Positions 1 through 13,113 of a stretch of 64,000 nt of DNA are shown here, piece by piece. Position 1 is the stretch's first letter, and each line of letters begins with the position of its first letter. Position numbers and translations under genes: made by a program. The stretch comes from Rhizodiscina lignyota (lineage: Eukaryota > Ascomycota > Dothideomycetes > Aulographales > Rhizodiscinaceae), in contig ML978126.1 in assembly GCA_010015805.1 (NCBI GenBank), positions 186,001 to 250,000 on the forward strand. The letters are read 5' to 3'. The notes below the pieces were generated by a model. It did not search any database and was not told the DNA's origin. It saw nothing but the letters and a program-made list of their open reading frames with translations.

Positions 1-614
1 CTCAATTGGTGGCTATCCAAATAGCCCTCCACCAGAGAGTCAATGTACTTGCAGAATGGTTGTGCACGAGGCAGTTCTTGAAAAGCTGACTTAATAATGC
101 AGAGAGCAGGTAACCACAAATTATCCCTGAAATTATCGTGAAGGGCGTCCACCACGGCGTTTCTGAGCAGTGGGACATCGCACTTGTCTGCCAGAATGGC
201 AAGCTGTACCAATCTTAACTCGAATCTGTCCACCGGATGCGCTCGTAGACGCTTGATAGTTTGCGCACGAGAGTGATCGTCCATCAGTGATAAGGGCTTT
301 CCGTCGGCACCGACAAACTCGAAGTTGGGATCTTCACCCATATCATCTGTATCCGCACAATTGCACGCATTTTCCAAGGAACCGTCGATGTCCTTTTCTT
401 CTTTCCATGCCTCGATATCGAGTTTCTGTTTGTAGAGCCAAGCCACGAAAATCTCGAACGTCTCAGTCTCCACATCCGGCAGGTTGGACTTTTTCTCTTC
501 GGCTTCCTTGAAGTTACCTCCGAAGGCGGCCTTGAAATATTTCGAGTAGTGACAGATAAGGTCTTTGTGGACGACAAACGCTTTCTTCTCCGAGCCCACT
601 GTGATGGTAACCAT
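1..614 (-). CDS. BTB/POZ domain protein (3' end beyond window)
   Basis: The reading frame opens with ATG at 612-614 and runs without a stop to the left edge, giving about 204 residues; the C-terminus is outside the window. The N-terminus (MVTITVGSEKKAFVVHKDLI, then CHYSKYFKAAF, and later TFEIFVAWLY) is the classic BTB fold pattern: a beta strand, a 'VHKDLL..S.YF.AAF' helix pair and a 'F..F..WLY' segment. An acidic, cysteine-containing insert follows, then a helical stretch (LVQLAILADKCDVPLLRNAVVDAL) that matches the post-BTB part of fungal BTB proteins. These proteins usually dimerise and may serve as Cullin-3 adaptors or scaffolds, but nothing here identifies a substrate. A TATA box lies about 290 bp upstream. 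The family call is firm; the function is open. Confidence 0.85.
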   Translation of the reverse strand, partial: MVTITVGSEKKAFVVHKDLICHYSKYFKAAFGGNFKEAEEKKSNLPDVETETFEIFVAWLYKQKLDIEAWKEEKDIDGSLENACNCADTDDMGEDPNFEFVGADGKPLSLMDDHSRAQTIKRLRAHPVDRFELRLVQLAILADKCDVPLLRNAVVDALHDNFRDNLWLPALCIIKSAFQELPRAQPFCKYIDSLVEGYLDSHQL

Positions 615-1165
615 AGTGGAAAAAAGAAGAGTTCTGCTCAGAGTGGTAGTTAGTATCAATAAAGGCTCAATTGGGCAAATGGTAGGCGTACATCGATGGC
701 CGTGGATGAGAGCCTTCGCCTTTCTTGGTTGGCACCATTGTGCTTTCACTCGAATGAGACAGTGAAGATCTGTTACTCGTCTGAAGAGTCCGGTCTCTGG
801 GTCCGGTCGTAGAATATTAGGTAGGCAGTGATAGAGTGACGAGTGAGGAAGAAAATGAGAGATGGAAAGGGAAATTGAGGAGAGGAGAGAAGTGATGCTC
901 TTATATATCCTCAGCTGAATACACCGAAGACTGCATTGCCGATCGAGCTCCATACTTATGCTTAGTTAGGAAACAATGAGATTAAAAAGTGAGCTGTCAC
1001 CGAATCGAGATGGTTAGATCAAGATCCGTAGAGATGCCGCTTTCACGACGCACACTCTCGCGGTTTCACACACATAAAAAATATAACTACACAAATGAAC
1101 GCCCAATTCGCTATGCAACCATGCAACCATGCCATTCATGCAAAACCCACTCCAAACTTCACCCA
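615..1165. other. Intergenic region, BTB promoter and IZH3-like 3' flank
   Basis: No coding potential is apparent apart from chance frames. It must hold the 5' region of the BTB gene (including the TATA motif) and the 3' untranslated region of the receptor gene transcribed toward it from the right. Confidence 0.5.
901..907 (-). promoter_or_regulatory. Probable TATA box of the BTB gene
   Basis: The minus strand reads TATATAA here, about 287 bp upstream of the BTB start codon, in a purine-rich tract. The motif and orientation fit a core promoter; the transcription start itself cannot be read from sequence. Confidence 0.4.
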
Positions 1166-2712
1166 TCAATACACCGAGCACTCAACGCTGGCCCTCAAAA
1201 ACGCCTCAGAGAAGAAGCGCTGCATCGCGGCAAAGTGAAACAGGATGCCCCCGATGACCGCCAGATGCCACAGGTTGTGGCTGCTGCCCACAAAGTCCGT
1301 GATTCCGCCGGGACACCAGCGCTCGGGGATTTTCGCCGCGTAAATGCACGCACCGGAAACGTACACGACAAGGCTCATCGTGATGGGGGAGTAGAAGTGC
1401 CACGCCCACGTGATGCCCCGCGTGTGCACGAGCTGGGCGACTGGGAGGAAGCCGGTGCAGGCAAGAGTGACGTAGAAGCCTACTCTCGCCCAGCTCATGT
1501 CCGCACGGTTGAAAGTGGGGTTCCATGGTAATACACATCCGGCAACGGAGAAGAATCCAGTGGTCAGGAGGTATACCCACCGGCTGACTGGCTCGCAGTA
1601 AAACGCGCAGTATTCGGTCGTCATGATTGAAGCGCCGACAAGGAGCGAGATGCCAGTGTAGTCGACGCAGGCGAAGCGTTCCATGAGCGATTGCTCGGAT
1701 ATCGAGTTGAAGGTGTGCCACATGATGCTGCAGACGAGGCACTTGCAAGCTGCGAAGAAGAAGACAGCGGCGATGAAGACGTCGGAGCGCGTTGAGATGC
1801 TGAAGTTTGCGGAGGTGGGGTAGAAGTAGAAGGCCACGGCCAGGACGACGATAAGGCCAATCGCGTGAGTCCATATGTTGAGCAGTTCGTTGTGCACCCC
1901 AAACACGGACCAAAGGCACTCAACCTTTTTGGAGTGGAAGCGGTAGCCGCGCATGATGTGGGGATTGATTCTCCACGGGACGGGTATCTCGTCGAGGTTG
2001 AGAAGCCCACGCTCTCTAGCAAGCTGCAGTGCCCGCTCGATTCCATACTCAATTCCTCCGACCATGTGCTCCTTGGCCCTTCTTGCCTTCTCTATACCTC
2101 CATCGAACGCCTCTCGTGCTTTGTCCATACTCTTGTCCATGCGGCGCAATCCCTCATTCATGAAGCTCATGTGCGAGTCCCTGAGCGCGTATGCCCTGGT
2201 TTCGAAGTCTGCAAGCATGCCCTCCATGAGCCTCACGCCCTCTTGCACCTTATGCTCAAGCGTCTCCCTCCTCGCGACCGCATCGTTATATCGCTCCTCC
2301 AACGTCTCGACTAGGATGTTCGCTCGCCTCCGTCCAGCATCCCACACGCCATCCGAGACGCGGTTGCATGACTCTCGCACCGCATGCAGCGTCGAGTACG
2401 CGCGGTCAATACTCACGTCGAAGTTAAGGTGGCCGTAAGAATCGAGGAAGTCCAGTCGTCGTCCCAACTCCGCGAGGAATCGATCGACCTGCGCATTGTT
2501 AGCTGCTACGTCATTGCAACACAACGAGACGTTCTTACCAGCACTTGCACATTATCCGTCTCCAGATTCCACTGGCCGGCATGATAGCTGCTGTGTCGCC
2601 GTCTCCTCAACTCTGCCCTCTCCTTTTGCGCGGCACGCGAGCTGCTCGTGGTGCCCAGCGCAGGCTCCTCGTACGGCTCCATGAGCACGGAACCGACCGT
2701 GCACGACATCAT
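1166..2712 (-). CDS. PAQR/HlyIII-family membrane protein, IZH3-like
   Basis: Two exons (2712-2539 and 2488-1166) are joined across a 50-bp intron with a GCTAAC branch-like site and a CAG acceptor, giving 498 residues. The first ~230 residues are hydrophilic and helical, as in yeast Izh3. The C-terminal half has about seven hydrophobic segments. The three metal-site motifs of the PAQR/CREST superfamily are visible: E-x2-N-x3-H (ELLNIWTH), S-x3-H (SIMWH) and H-x3-H (HNLWH). Yeast IZH proteins affect zinc and sterol homeostasis, and relatives are adiponectin-type receptors or ceramidases. The long N-terminal extension argues for the IZH3 branch rather than short haemolysin-III proteins. The start at 2712 is the first ATG in frame; the substrate or ligand is unknown. 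Confidence 0.88.
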
Positions 2713-3437
2713 AGCTGTTCCCCTTCCTCAGATGGGCGAGCGGCCGCCGTTTAAGAGTCGACGGCGGAAGTCACGAGCCTGATGACGTTCTGAGGCAATT
2801 TGGGTTTTTGGAGAAAGGAAGGCGCTTTTTCGGAGCTGGGCGGAGGGAGGCGTGGGAACGAGCGAAGGTTAAGCTTAAACGCTGACAAGTCGCTGCCCAA
2901 TGCCGCCGATCGCTGCTCCCGGAAATTAGAGGCGGCGCGCCAAGGTGCGGCTGGATGGCTGGGAGGATGCTTGAGGTGAGGTCAATTGAGACAGCCAGGT
3001 CGGTAAGGACTGGATTTGAGGAGAAAGCAAAAGTAAAAGTACAGTGAGCGCCAGGGCTGTGGGTGGGCACGTTGAGAGAGCATGAGGCGAACACGTCGAC
3101 GATCATGCGTCTAGGCGCAGCATGGCCAAGAGCGGCGGCTCCAAGTGACCCTGAGCATCTGCCGCATGTGGCGGAGTGCTGCCTCTTATTGGTGGCATTC
3201 CATGTCTGTGGACGTCTGATCACTTCAAATACATACGGAGGCATGCTTTGTCTTGATTCTGAAGTCGAATGAAGGAGCTCATGCAACAATGCCGCAAAAC
3301 GGCCATTGAATGCTTCTGAAGGATACAGCCGTGTCCGCCCATTCGGTCTCACCTCATACTAATGTCACAATTGCCCTTGAAAAGAAAACGCCGCAGCCCA
3401 CGTAGAATACATCAGACAGCCCATTGAGTAGACACTA
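2713..3437. other. Intergenic region between IZH3-like and INO80-subunit genes
   Basis: Both flanking genes are on the minus strand, so this holds the promoter of the receptor gene and the 3' end of the INO80-subunit gene. A 193-codon open frame on the minus strand has no recognisable domain and was not accepted as a gene. Confidence 0.45.
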
Positions 3438-6400
3438 TCAAGCGTCACCCATAATCTCATCTTCATCAGAGCCATCAACGTCATCTAGCTCCTCATCAGC
3501 TTCATCCCCCTCCTCAGGCGGAAGACTACTCCTTCCCTCCAAATCCATCCCATCACCGTCTCTGTCGCCATCGCCATCCATATCTCTATCAGCCTCACTA
3601 TCGTCACCAGCGTCGTCGCCCTCCTCCACAGTGTCGACAACCCTGTCTTCAGGATCCGGCCTCTTCTTTCTTACAACCTCCAGTCCGTGCTCCCACCTGT
3701 CGAGCCTCCTGCGCATTCTCGAGAATGCCTGGCGATACGTGTGAACCTGCTCTCCACTATCGTCCACCTTGTCAAAGTCCTGATAGACCGGGATTCCCTC
3801 AACAAGTCTGAATCCAGCGAAGCCCCTGTACGGAATCGCGTTCGTCATGCCCTCCTGCCTCTGCACCAGACTGATATGCAATTCTTCCTCCGAGTCGAAT
3901 CCATCCGGCAGCATGCGAACCTGCTTCCACGTACGTGCCATTGCGCCCTCCCTAGTGCGACGAGACCTGGCAGACTTGTGTTTGCTCTCCAATTTTTTGT
4001 GAAGTAGGTACTCAACGCGCTTCTTGCGGAACTGCTCAACCGCAATCTGATGCGCAGTCAGAGGGCGGGTGCGCTTGTGCGACGGCTCAGAGCCATTAAG
4101 CGGTAGATAGAAGCCATGAGGCCCTGTTGCCGAGTTTGCCGCGGGTGCAGCGGGACCAGTACTTGCCGCCGGTGAGGCGACATCCATTCCGGCGGCCTGG
4201 CGCTGCTTCTGGAGGGTTGCATTCGCCGCAGCAGCCGCTTCGCGCTTGGCTTTGGACCAGTTGCCTCGTCCAAGTTTGATGGGTGCAAGGGGAGTGGATC
4301 CAGTCGCAGGTGGAGGTGGTGGCCCAGATGGTGTTTCGTCGTTGAGAAGCTTTTCGATACGCATGCCTCCAGGCGTGCTCTTGGGCACAAGCGTCGAACC
4401 ATGCGGCTGCGGGCTCATGGATCGTGTCTGGTCGCTGTCCGTGTGGTATTCCTCGCCTTTGATGTGAACATGCTGTCGTCGGCCGCGGTTGCTTACAGAT
4501 GTCGAGCCTATGGAAGAGATGTCAGCCTGGTTTCGTTACTCATCTCAACATGGTAATCTACCTGTCATAGAAGGGGCTGGGGATTGCCCTTGATCTGGAA
4601 TTGGCGATGCTGCCCCTTCACTTTCCACGACTGAGAAGACTGGGTTGTTAGTGAAGCCTGATGTGATGTCAGTTACGTCATGTTTTGCCTTGTCACTCTC
4701 GCAATGAAAGGCTGCTGCGGGCGCGGCTTGAGGTTCATCCATGGGTGAATGTTGTGGTAAGTCTCTGTTCAGCCGTCGCGTCTTCGATAGATATTGGCTT
4801 TTCCTAACTGGAAGTTTTGCAACACGTTCTTCTAGGTTGTCACTCTCGCAACGAGAGACTGGTGCGGGCGTGGCTTGAGGTTCGACCATGGCTAGGGGTT
4901 GTGTTAAATCTCTTTCCGGCCATCTCCGCTGCGGCGTATCTGGGCCTTTCGTAATGTGTTCATCCAGCCAGTGGTTACGCATGTCAAAGAATGTCTGATA
5001 GTGCCTCCCGCAAACGCAGCAGATAAGTCGTTGTTTGGTTTCTCCTGGTAGTGGAGGTTCAGCTTTATGGCCGTGGAACGCGATAAAATGATCCTCCAAT
5101 TCGAGTCTCCCAGAAAAATTCTGATATTGGGGGCATTGCCAGCAAATGTAGATCGGGAGGAAGGAGGTCCGGTGGATTGCGGCTAGGTTCACCCAATTTC
5201 GCGATTCCAGGACAGGAGGTGATATCCCATGATATCCACGGTAATGTCCAGCGAAGGTCGGTTGGGATTTATAGGTTCGTGGTGGGAGGCAATTCCGGCA
5301 AACATAAACCTCTTTGAGATTGTCCTTTTCATGCCGCGCCCATTAGCCCGAGTAACAGAAAATGCAACTTACCGCTTCGTTTGACTCCACGCTTTGGACC
5401 AGTGACAACTGGTGCCAGTGCGTCACTTGCCAGAATATCTGCAAATCAGAGTCACTATTGAGTCCCAAGAACAATATTATCGAAAACGTACTTATCCTCT
5501 CCTGCCTCTTAACCTCCCCAAACTGCTTCTCCTCTTCCGTGTCAACATTCTCTGCCGCGGCCTGCTCATCCGTCAAAATATCAAACTGCGGCGTCTTGAT
5601 CGACATATCTCCGGGGCCGGCGTTCTCGCCCTTTCTGCCTGGCCCGTAAGGGTTGTTGAGCGCGTCGTGCTCGCTAAAGTCGCTCTCGAGGTACCACCAC
5701 ATGAGCCACAAGAAGGCTGTCGCGCGGCTGCGGCTGCTCAGCCCGCTCTTCATCACCAGGTCGAAGAAGTCACGCGGCACGTCGAAGTGCATCTCGGAGA
5801 TCTTGGGAGCGTACTGCGACAGCACGAAGATGAGGTTTACGGGATTGGTGCGTGGGACGGGCGCGGTGCGGATGTCCTCTAGTGTCGAGGGCTGCTCCGA
5901 GTCTTCGGTGGCGCCCTTGAGGATGGATTTTAGGCGAGGAGCGTCTTGGAGCTGCTTGTATGCGTTGGGATCTTGCTGTGCTTGGAGGGAGGGAATGGAG
6001 TGGTACGTTCGAAGCTGGGCGCGCATCTCCGGGAAGACTGCGATGTGCTCAATTCCATGCCGATTCTTTGAGGAGGGTGATGCTTACAGTTGAGAGTGGT
6101 ATTCATCCTGCCCACGTTGACAAGCAGGCAGACCATCGCCATATTGATGGCGGCGGAGCGCTCCGTCAGCAGCTTGTCCTTCAGAATCTTGCTGCACTTG
6201 CTGCTCTTGGCCATGGCATCCAGATAGATGTCCGCAAAGGTATGTCCCTTGCTGCTATCTGAGACCTTGGTGAAGGCCTTCTTGTCATCCTCGAAGACAT
6301 ATTTCAGGAAGTCGTATTGAATATCCTTCCGCCAAAGTGGTACTCCATCTTCCTTCTTCAGATGCCTTATCTTGTTCCCCGAGTACACACTCGATACGCT

Positions 6401-6736
6401 CCCATTCGCATTGCGCCTCGTCGTGGTCGTCGTGCTCGTGTAGTGAGGTTGCTCCCCTCCGCTGCCCCCATCCCTGGGTGAGGGCGCATCGCTGGGAACG
6501 TCGTCGTAGAGATGCGAAAGATTGGGATTCGCCTTGCGCTTCGGCATTTCCAGCAGTGCAGCGACCGCCTCTTCTTCTTGTGAGATTTCCTGCGCCAAAT
6601 TTCGTTCTGGCGCTGGAGGAGTCTCTTGTTGCGGCGGTGAGGGCTCTGTTAGGACATGGCGGATGGAGTTTCGCGGGTCAGCCTCGCGTTGTGACAAAGG
6701 AGTATGAGACGTGTTCTGCTCCATTGTCTCAGCCAT
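3438..6736 (-). CDS. INO80 chromatin-remodelling complex subunit 1 (Ies1-like) with embedded C2H2-type zinc fingers
   Basis: Five exons (6736-6088, 6037-5492, 5438-5373, 5311-4562, 4507-3438) join in frame to about 1026 residues; all four introns are 50-61 bp. The first three exons encode the conserved Ies1-type core: a segment starting IRHLKKEDGVPLWRKDIQYD, then RSAAINMAMVCLLVNVGRMN, MWWYLESDFSEHDALNNPYG and LASDALAPVVTGPKRGVKR. The last exon carries the C-terminal RGRRQHVHIKGEEYHTDSD block, a basic helical region and an acidic tail. Exon 4 (250 codons) adds three zinc-finger-like units: C425/C428/H443/H448, C477/C480/H495/H500 and C518/C521/H534/H539. This exon is bounded by phase-1 introns on both sides, so skipping it would leave the core in frame. 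The protein should act in the nucleus in nucleosome sliding and histone exchange. The Ies1 call rests on remembered family sequence, not an alignment. Confidence 0.8.
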
Positions 6737-7950
6737 AGCTTCCTAGCGCGGGCTCCCGCGCACGAATTGACGATATGTGAAATCAATGGCGATGGGGGAT
6801 GGATGCTCTCATGGGCTCTGCGAAGGAAGTTGGAAGCTGGCAAAATTGGCATCGCAAGATATCCGGATGCGCTTGCAGCGTAACTGCTAGTGCGCCGCCG
6901 ATTTCCATTTTCCATAGGGCTGAACGCGAAAGTGATCTCGGCTGTTCGATTGGCCCAGCTCAGCCTATTCTCCCCAGCGATATTTACAACTGGTCCATAG
7001 AAATTATAACGCTGGCACAGCGGTTAAGATAGGAATTCAAGCGTCTCACATGCAATTGGGAAATTCGATAAAGAGGCAATCAATTGGCCAAAGCAAAATT
7101 TTCTTGATTTCTATCAATCCCAGTGCCTAGAAAGGCAAAAGTTAACTTTTTTGGTGGATCCCTTCACCCAGATCAACAGTGCCACCAGCAAGCCAGACGC
7201 TCCTCATGCATGATATCCACTGAAGCCTCAGTTATGCACGGCACCTGCCGAATGCAGAGGCCGATTCTATAGCTGAAGCAGAATGAGGCTTTGTGAAGCC
7301 CATGATAGAACGCCACGAGTGCCAGAAAAAACATCTCCAGATGCAGCCCGCCATTCCCATAAATGCCGCGCTGCAAAGACTCCCAGTGCACGCTGCAAGC
7401 GCACCAGGAGACATGACCGAGATGAGAGGATCGCTTTTGTTGTGTCGTAACGAGTCGAATTTTGAAAAAACCCCCCAGCTGAGACAATTTGAGCAAAAAA
7501 AGCAGGAAGTAGAAGATCGTCGGCAGTCGAAAGCCGGTGAATCAAGTCTATGGTTTATGCAAGTCCCCCCAAGCAGCAATTCTTCGAGGCGCACGGGCGT
7601 ATACAGTCGTGAATTAGAGTCTTCCAGGCCATACGCGCTGATGGCCTTGGAAAACGCATTGTGTGCGCAGTCTAGGACTCGCCGGATAACTTTTCGTCAA
7701 GCCATCCGCGAGTGTGATGCCGAAGAACCCAGAGGAAATATCAACGCTATCTATATGCTGATCGGGGTATGAGAGCAAGTGCCGGACTTTCGAAAGACTG
7801 CCGAATCCAGATGTGAAACAGAGCAGAGCCAAACCGAACCGAACCGATGAAAGAAAAAGCATTCGAACGCAATCTATGAGTAGAAAGAAAATTAGCAGTA
7901 TGACGCTTGCCAGACGTGCCCAATACGAGCATTCCGAGAAGTAGGTGGAT
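6737..7950. other. Intergenic region, INO80-subunit promoter and DED1 3' flank
   Basis: About 1.2 kb with no supportable gene. A 159-codon plus-strand frame (7293-7772) and an overlapping 120-codon minus-strand frame show no domain or splice context. The region should contain the promoter of the Ies1-like gene near 6737 and the 3' untranslated region of the helicase gene near 7900. Confidence 0.45.
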
Positions 7951-10144
<2,194 letters not shown>

Positions 10145-11659
10145 GTTGAGGGTGCTTTTGTTCGAAATGGCGGTGTGAATGTTGATTGTCGAGGGTTAAG
10201 AGCGATTTGAAAATTCTCAAAACGATCTAAGTAGTATTAAGTAGTAAAGAAGTTTGGGATGAGCGTTGGAAGAAGACGCTCAGCGCTCAAGTGGCAAGTG
10301 GAGGTGTTGCTCGGTGGAGATTGCAGGCAGAAGCGCGCCTGGAGTCAACAAGCGGTCGTGAAGTGCCGTAAATATGCCTGTCTATCGCCGTAACGACCGA
10401 CAAAGCAAGAAAAGGAACTTTAAGGAAGGATCTCGCAAGAGCAGAGTGCGTTGTTTGTGCAGAATGTTGCTCCGTGAGGAGAATTGTTGTGAGAAGAGGA
10501 CTGGGAGGCGTGGTGGATCTTTTGAAAATCTTGAGTTAGGTAGCGCGCCAGCACGGGCCAATCACGCGGGCGACCGGGATGCTCCGTAATCCAGAACGTA
10601 ACACGGCGGCGAACCTCCAACAGCAGGCACTTCGCCTCACACTAACAAGCTTTCGGTCGAGCGCAAGATGCTCCTGACATCACTTGCTCCGCCGACCTCG
10701 AGAGTGACACAATAACTGACCCCGATGGCTGTTGAATGGGTACTCCTCGAACGACTTGTCTCTCCAGCTTAGGTGGGAGCTTCGATGAGCACGCCGTGTT
10801 CTATGTGATTCCACTCGTCTCCCGAGCATGTACCATGCAGATGCTGCTCTACTTGCTTTTTCACCTTCTTCGAGCAAGCCCACTATGTGCTGAAATTCAC
10901 CAAGTTGTCCATTAAACCTTTCTCAAGTGGGCTCGGACTGTGTGCTGAAATCTATGCTTGATGCGGTATACCTAAGTGCTATGAAGACTACACGGCTTGA
11001 GTGGACACCACTGCCTTTCCTGAACCCACTGGGCTTTCATAGCCGACGTTTTGTATCCACGGCTAAATCGTTATGTCTCTGTTCTGGCATCTTCTGCCTC
11101 GGATTTTTTTCGGAGCCTTCACAGATGCAATGAGCTACTAGAGAAGCGACTTGGGAAAGAAACCAGTTCATCATCCGTTAGGCGCCAATGTCGACAATCA
11201 TGCATTGCTCTCTAGACAAGAGAGTAGCAACTTCCTTGGTTCCTCCTGGAGCTTCGAACGCGCCATCGCTCTCTCGAGGCCGACAAAACAGTTACCCGCC
11301 GGGTAGGCTGGAAAGCCTACGGACGAGTAGCACTTGCAATTCGAGGTAAGCGAGACTATCCCTGAAAGCTTGGCTCTACTTTCTTCAGAGCATTTACTAT
11401 AACTTTGAAGACCACCACACTTTGTTGGTTGTGGAGACTATGCGGAGACACTGTAGCTGTTCAGCGCTGCAGGCAACCTTATTGTCACTCTCGAGTTTGT
11501 CTGCTTAGCCCATCATCCCAATTCAATCTTATACACGTCATGGCTTTCCACGTGGACTTTACCAAAGACAACAACATAGCGGTGGTTAAGCCAGGACATC
11601 TGTTTCCGACGTGTATCATGTCACATTGTACACGAGCTGTAACTAAATAGTCGTCTCTA
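10145..11659. other. Gene-free region upstream of DED1
   Basis: About 1.5 kb with only short chance frames. The left part must contain the DED1 promoter and 5' leader; the right part is the 3' flank of the cyclophilin gene. A compact hairpin lies at 11303-11320 (listed separately). Confidence 0.45.
11303..11320. other. Perfect 7-bp stem with GGAA tetraloop
   Basis: GTAGGCT and AGCCTAC flank GGAA. The loop fits the GNRA class if transcribed from the plus strand. It sits in a gene-free region, so an RNA element is possible, but nothing else supports one. Confidence 0.3.
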
Positions 11660-12885
11660 TCATGCCATACTTTTCTCCCGCATTCTTTGCAAAGGGGTTT
11701 TACGGGTCCTCACAAATGCAATGCATACTCCAATGATAAGCCCAACGAGAAGCAACTTTTGAAATAGAGTGAATCCATCGTTCTTTACACTTGTAGGCTT
11801 AGTAGACACAGGCTGCTCATCTTGTTCTTCCTTCTCAGCTTCCTCCTTTCGATCGCTGGCCGGCTCGATGGGGGCTTTCAGGTTCGGGGTCTTGGGGGTA
11901 ACATCCAGATCATCGCCCTCGACTGCAGGAGCGGCTGATCCGACGAGATCTTGAGAGTAGAGAGAATAGATCAGCCGCTCCATTCGCCAAATGTCTATAG
12001 CTCCCCGCGAGTACCTTCTTCTGGGGCTTCGAGCTCGCCACTCTTTGCAATCTTCACCGTCTTAACCGGCTTATCTGCTGCACCCTTCTCTATGTTCTCA
12101 ATCTGCTCCACGACGTCGTAGCCCTCGAGAACTTCGCCAAAGACCACGTGGCGCCCGTCGAGCCAGGAGGTGATCGCAGTGGTAATGAAGAACTGGCTTC
12201 CGTTGGTGTCTTTGCCAGAGTTGGCCATGCCTGCATCAATTAGCCATTTACACGATACCAGAATCTGTCATTGTTGATAGACGTACTCAGAAGACCAGTC
12301 TTGCTGTGCTTGAGCTTGAAGTTCTCGTCAGGGAACTTGGTACCGTAGATGGATTTCCCACCAGTGCCTATAACCCATTAGCACCTCAGTTGTAGCAGAA
12401 ATCTTTCCGTGAACTAACCATCACCGTTTGTGAAGTCGCCTCCCTGAATCATGAACTGCTTGATAACACGGTGGAAGGCAGAGCCTTCGTATCCATAGCC
12501 CTTCTCGCCTGTTGCAAGGGCTCTATAGGCGCGTTAGACGGTATTAATTGCGCACAGCTGGGGTTGCAAAGTACCTGAAATTCTCTGCGGTCTGTAGAGG
12601 CGTTAGTGAGAGGCGATTTTGGATACATTGCTTGGGATCATACCTTGGGAACGGTCTTGCCATACAGGCCCATCACGATCCTCCCCAAGGGCTTGTCATC
12701 GTGTGTAATGTCGAAGTAGACCTGATTTCAGGTCAGCGCTGGCGCGAATACATATCAATAAAGTTTGGCCTGACCTTGCTGGTAATCTTGGGTCCCTTTG
12801 CAGCTTCTGACGTCTGTCCGAGAAACACGAAAATGATTGTGAAAATGAGGAGTAGAGAGACGACGACACGCTGTAGTGAAGCCAT
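11660..12885 (-). CDS. ER-resident peptidyl-prolyl isomerase, cyclophilin B type with C-terminal membrane anchor
   Basis: Seven exons can be traced from ATG 12885 to the stop at 11660, giving roughly 298 residues. They include a 17-nt micro-exon (12591-12575) and an intron at 12014-11950 that joins the catalytic domain to the tail. The N-terminus is a hydrophobic signal peptide ending around SEAAKGPK. The cyclophilin core shows [22 protein letters not shown] and [12 protein letters not shown], containing the catalytic Arg, the QGGDF and the Trp that contacts cyclosporin A. After about 210 residues comes an acidic lysine/glutamate linker and one transmembrane helix ([18 protein letters not shown]), then a short basic tail. 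It should assist folding in the ER lumen while tethered to the membrane. Yeast Cpr5-type proteins are soluble, so the anchor follows the filamentous-fungal form. Confidence 0.9.
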
Positions 12886-13113
12886 ACTGAGTAGCATGCA
12901 GGTCGTTAAAGGAGTTGTGTGGGAAGGAGGTGTCTTCGACAGTCGAGGACAAGTGGTTGAAACGAGCCAAATCGCCCTGGCGCGAATCTGCAGGAACCGA
13001 CAGGGGTAGCTAGCACGTGATCACGATTTTAGCACATCTTCCCATCTCGACCGAAGTCGCGCAGTCAAACAGGTCCGAAGAGACAGCCAATTGAGGGAAT
13101 ACAATTTAGCACA
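12886..13113. promoter_or_regulatory. Bidirectional promoter, ER cyclophilin / mitochondrial uS13, with E-box
   Basis: Only 228 bp separate the two divergent start codons. It contains CACGTG at 13014-13019 overlapping the perfect palindrome CGTGATCACG at 13016-13025. CACGTG is the core bound by Cbf1-type bHLH factors; use of the site is inferred. Confidence 0.55.

Noticed and set aside
2771-3352. 193-codon minus-strand open frame
   Set aside because: No domain, irregular composition, no signal or splice context; lies in the receptor gene's promoter.
3438-5192. Separate C2H2 zinc-finger gene next to Ies1
   Set aside because: The finger-coding frame has no ATG of its own at a sensible place and joins both neighbouring exons in phase; one gene is the simpler model.
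7293-7772. 159-codon plus-strand open frame
   Set aside because: No recognisable domain and overlapped by open frames on the other strand; likely chance.
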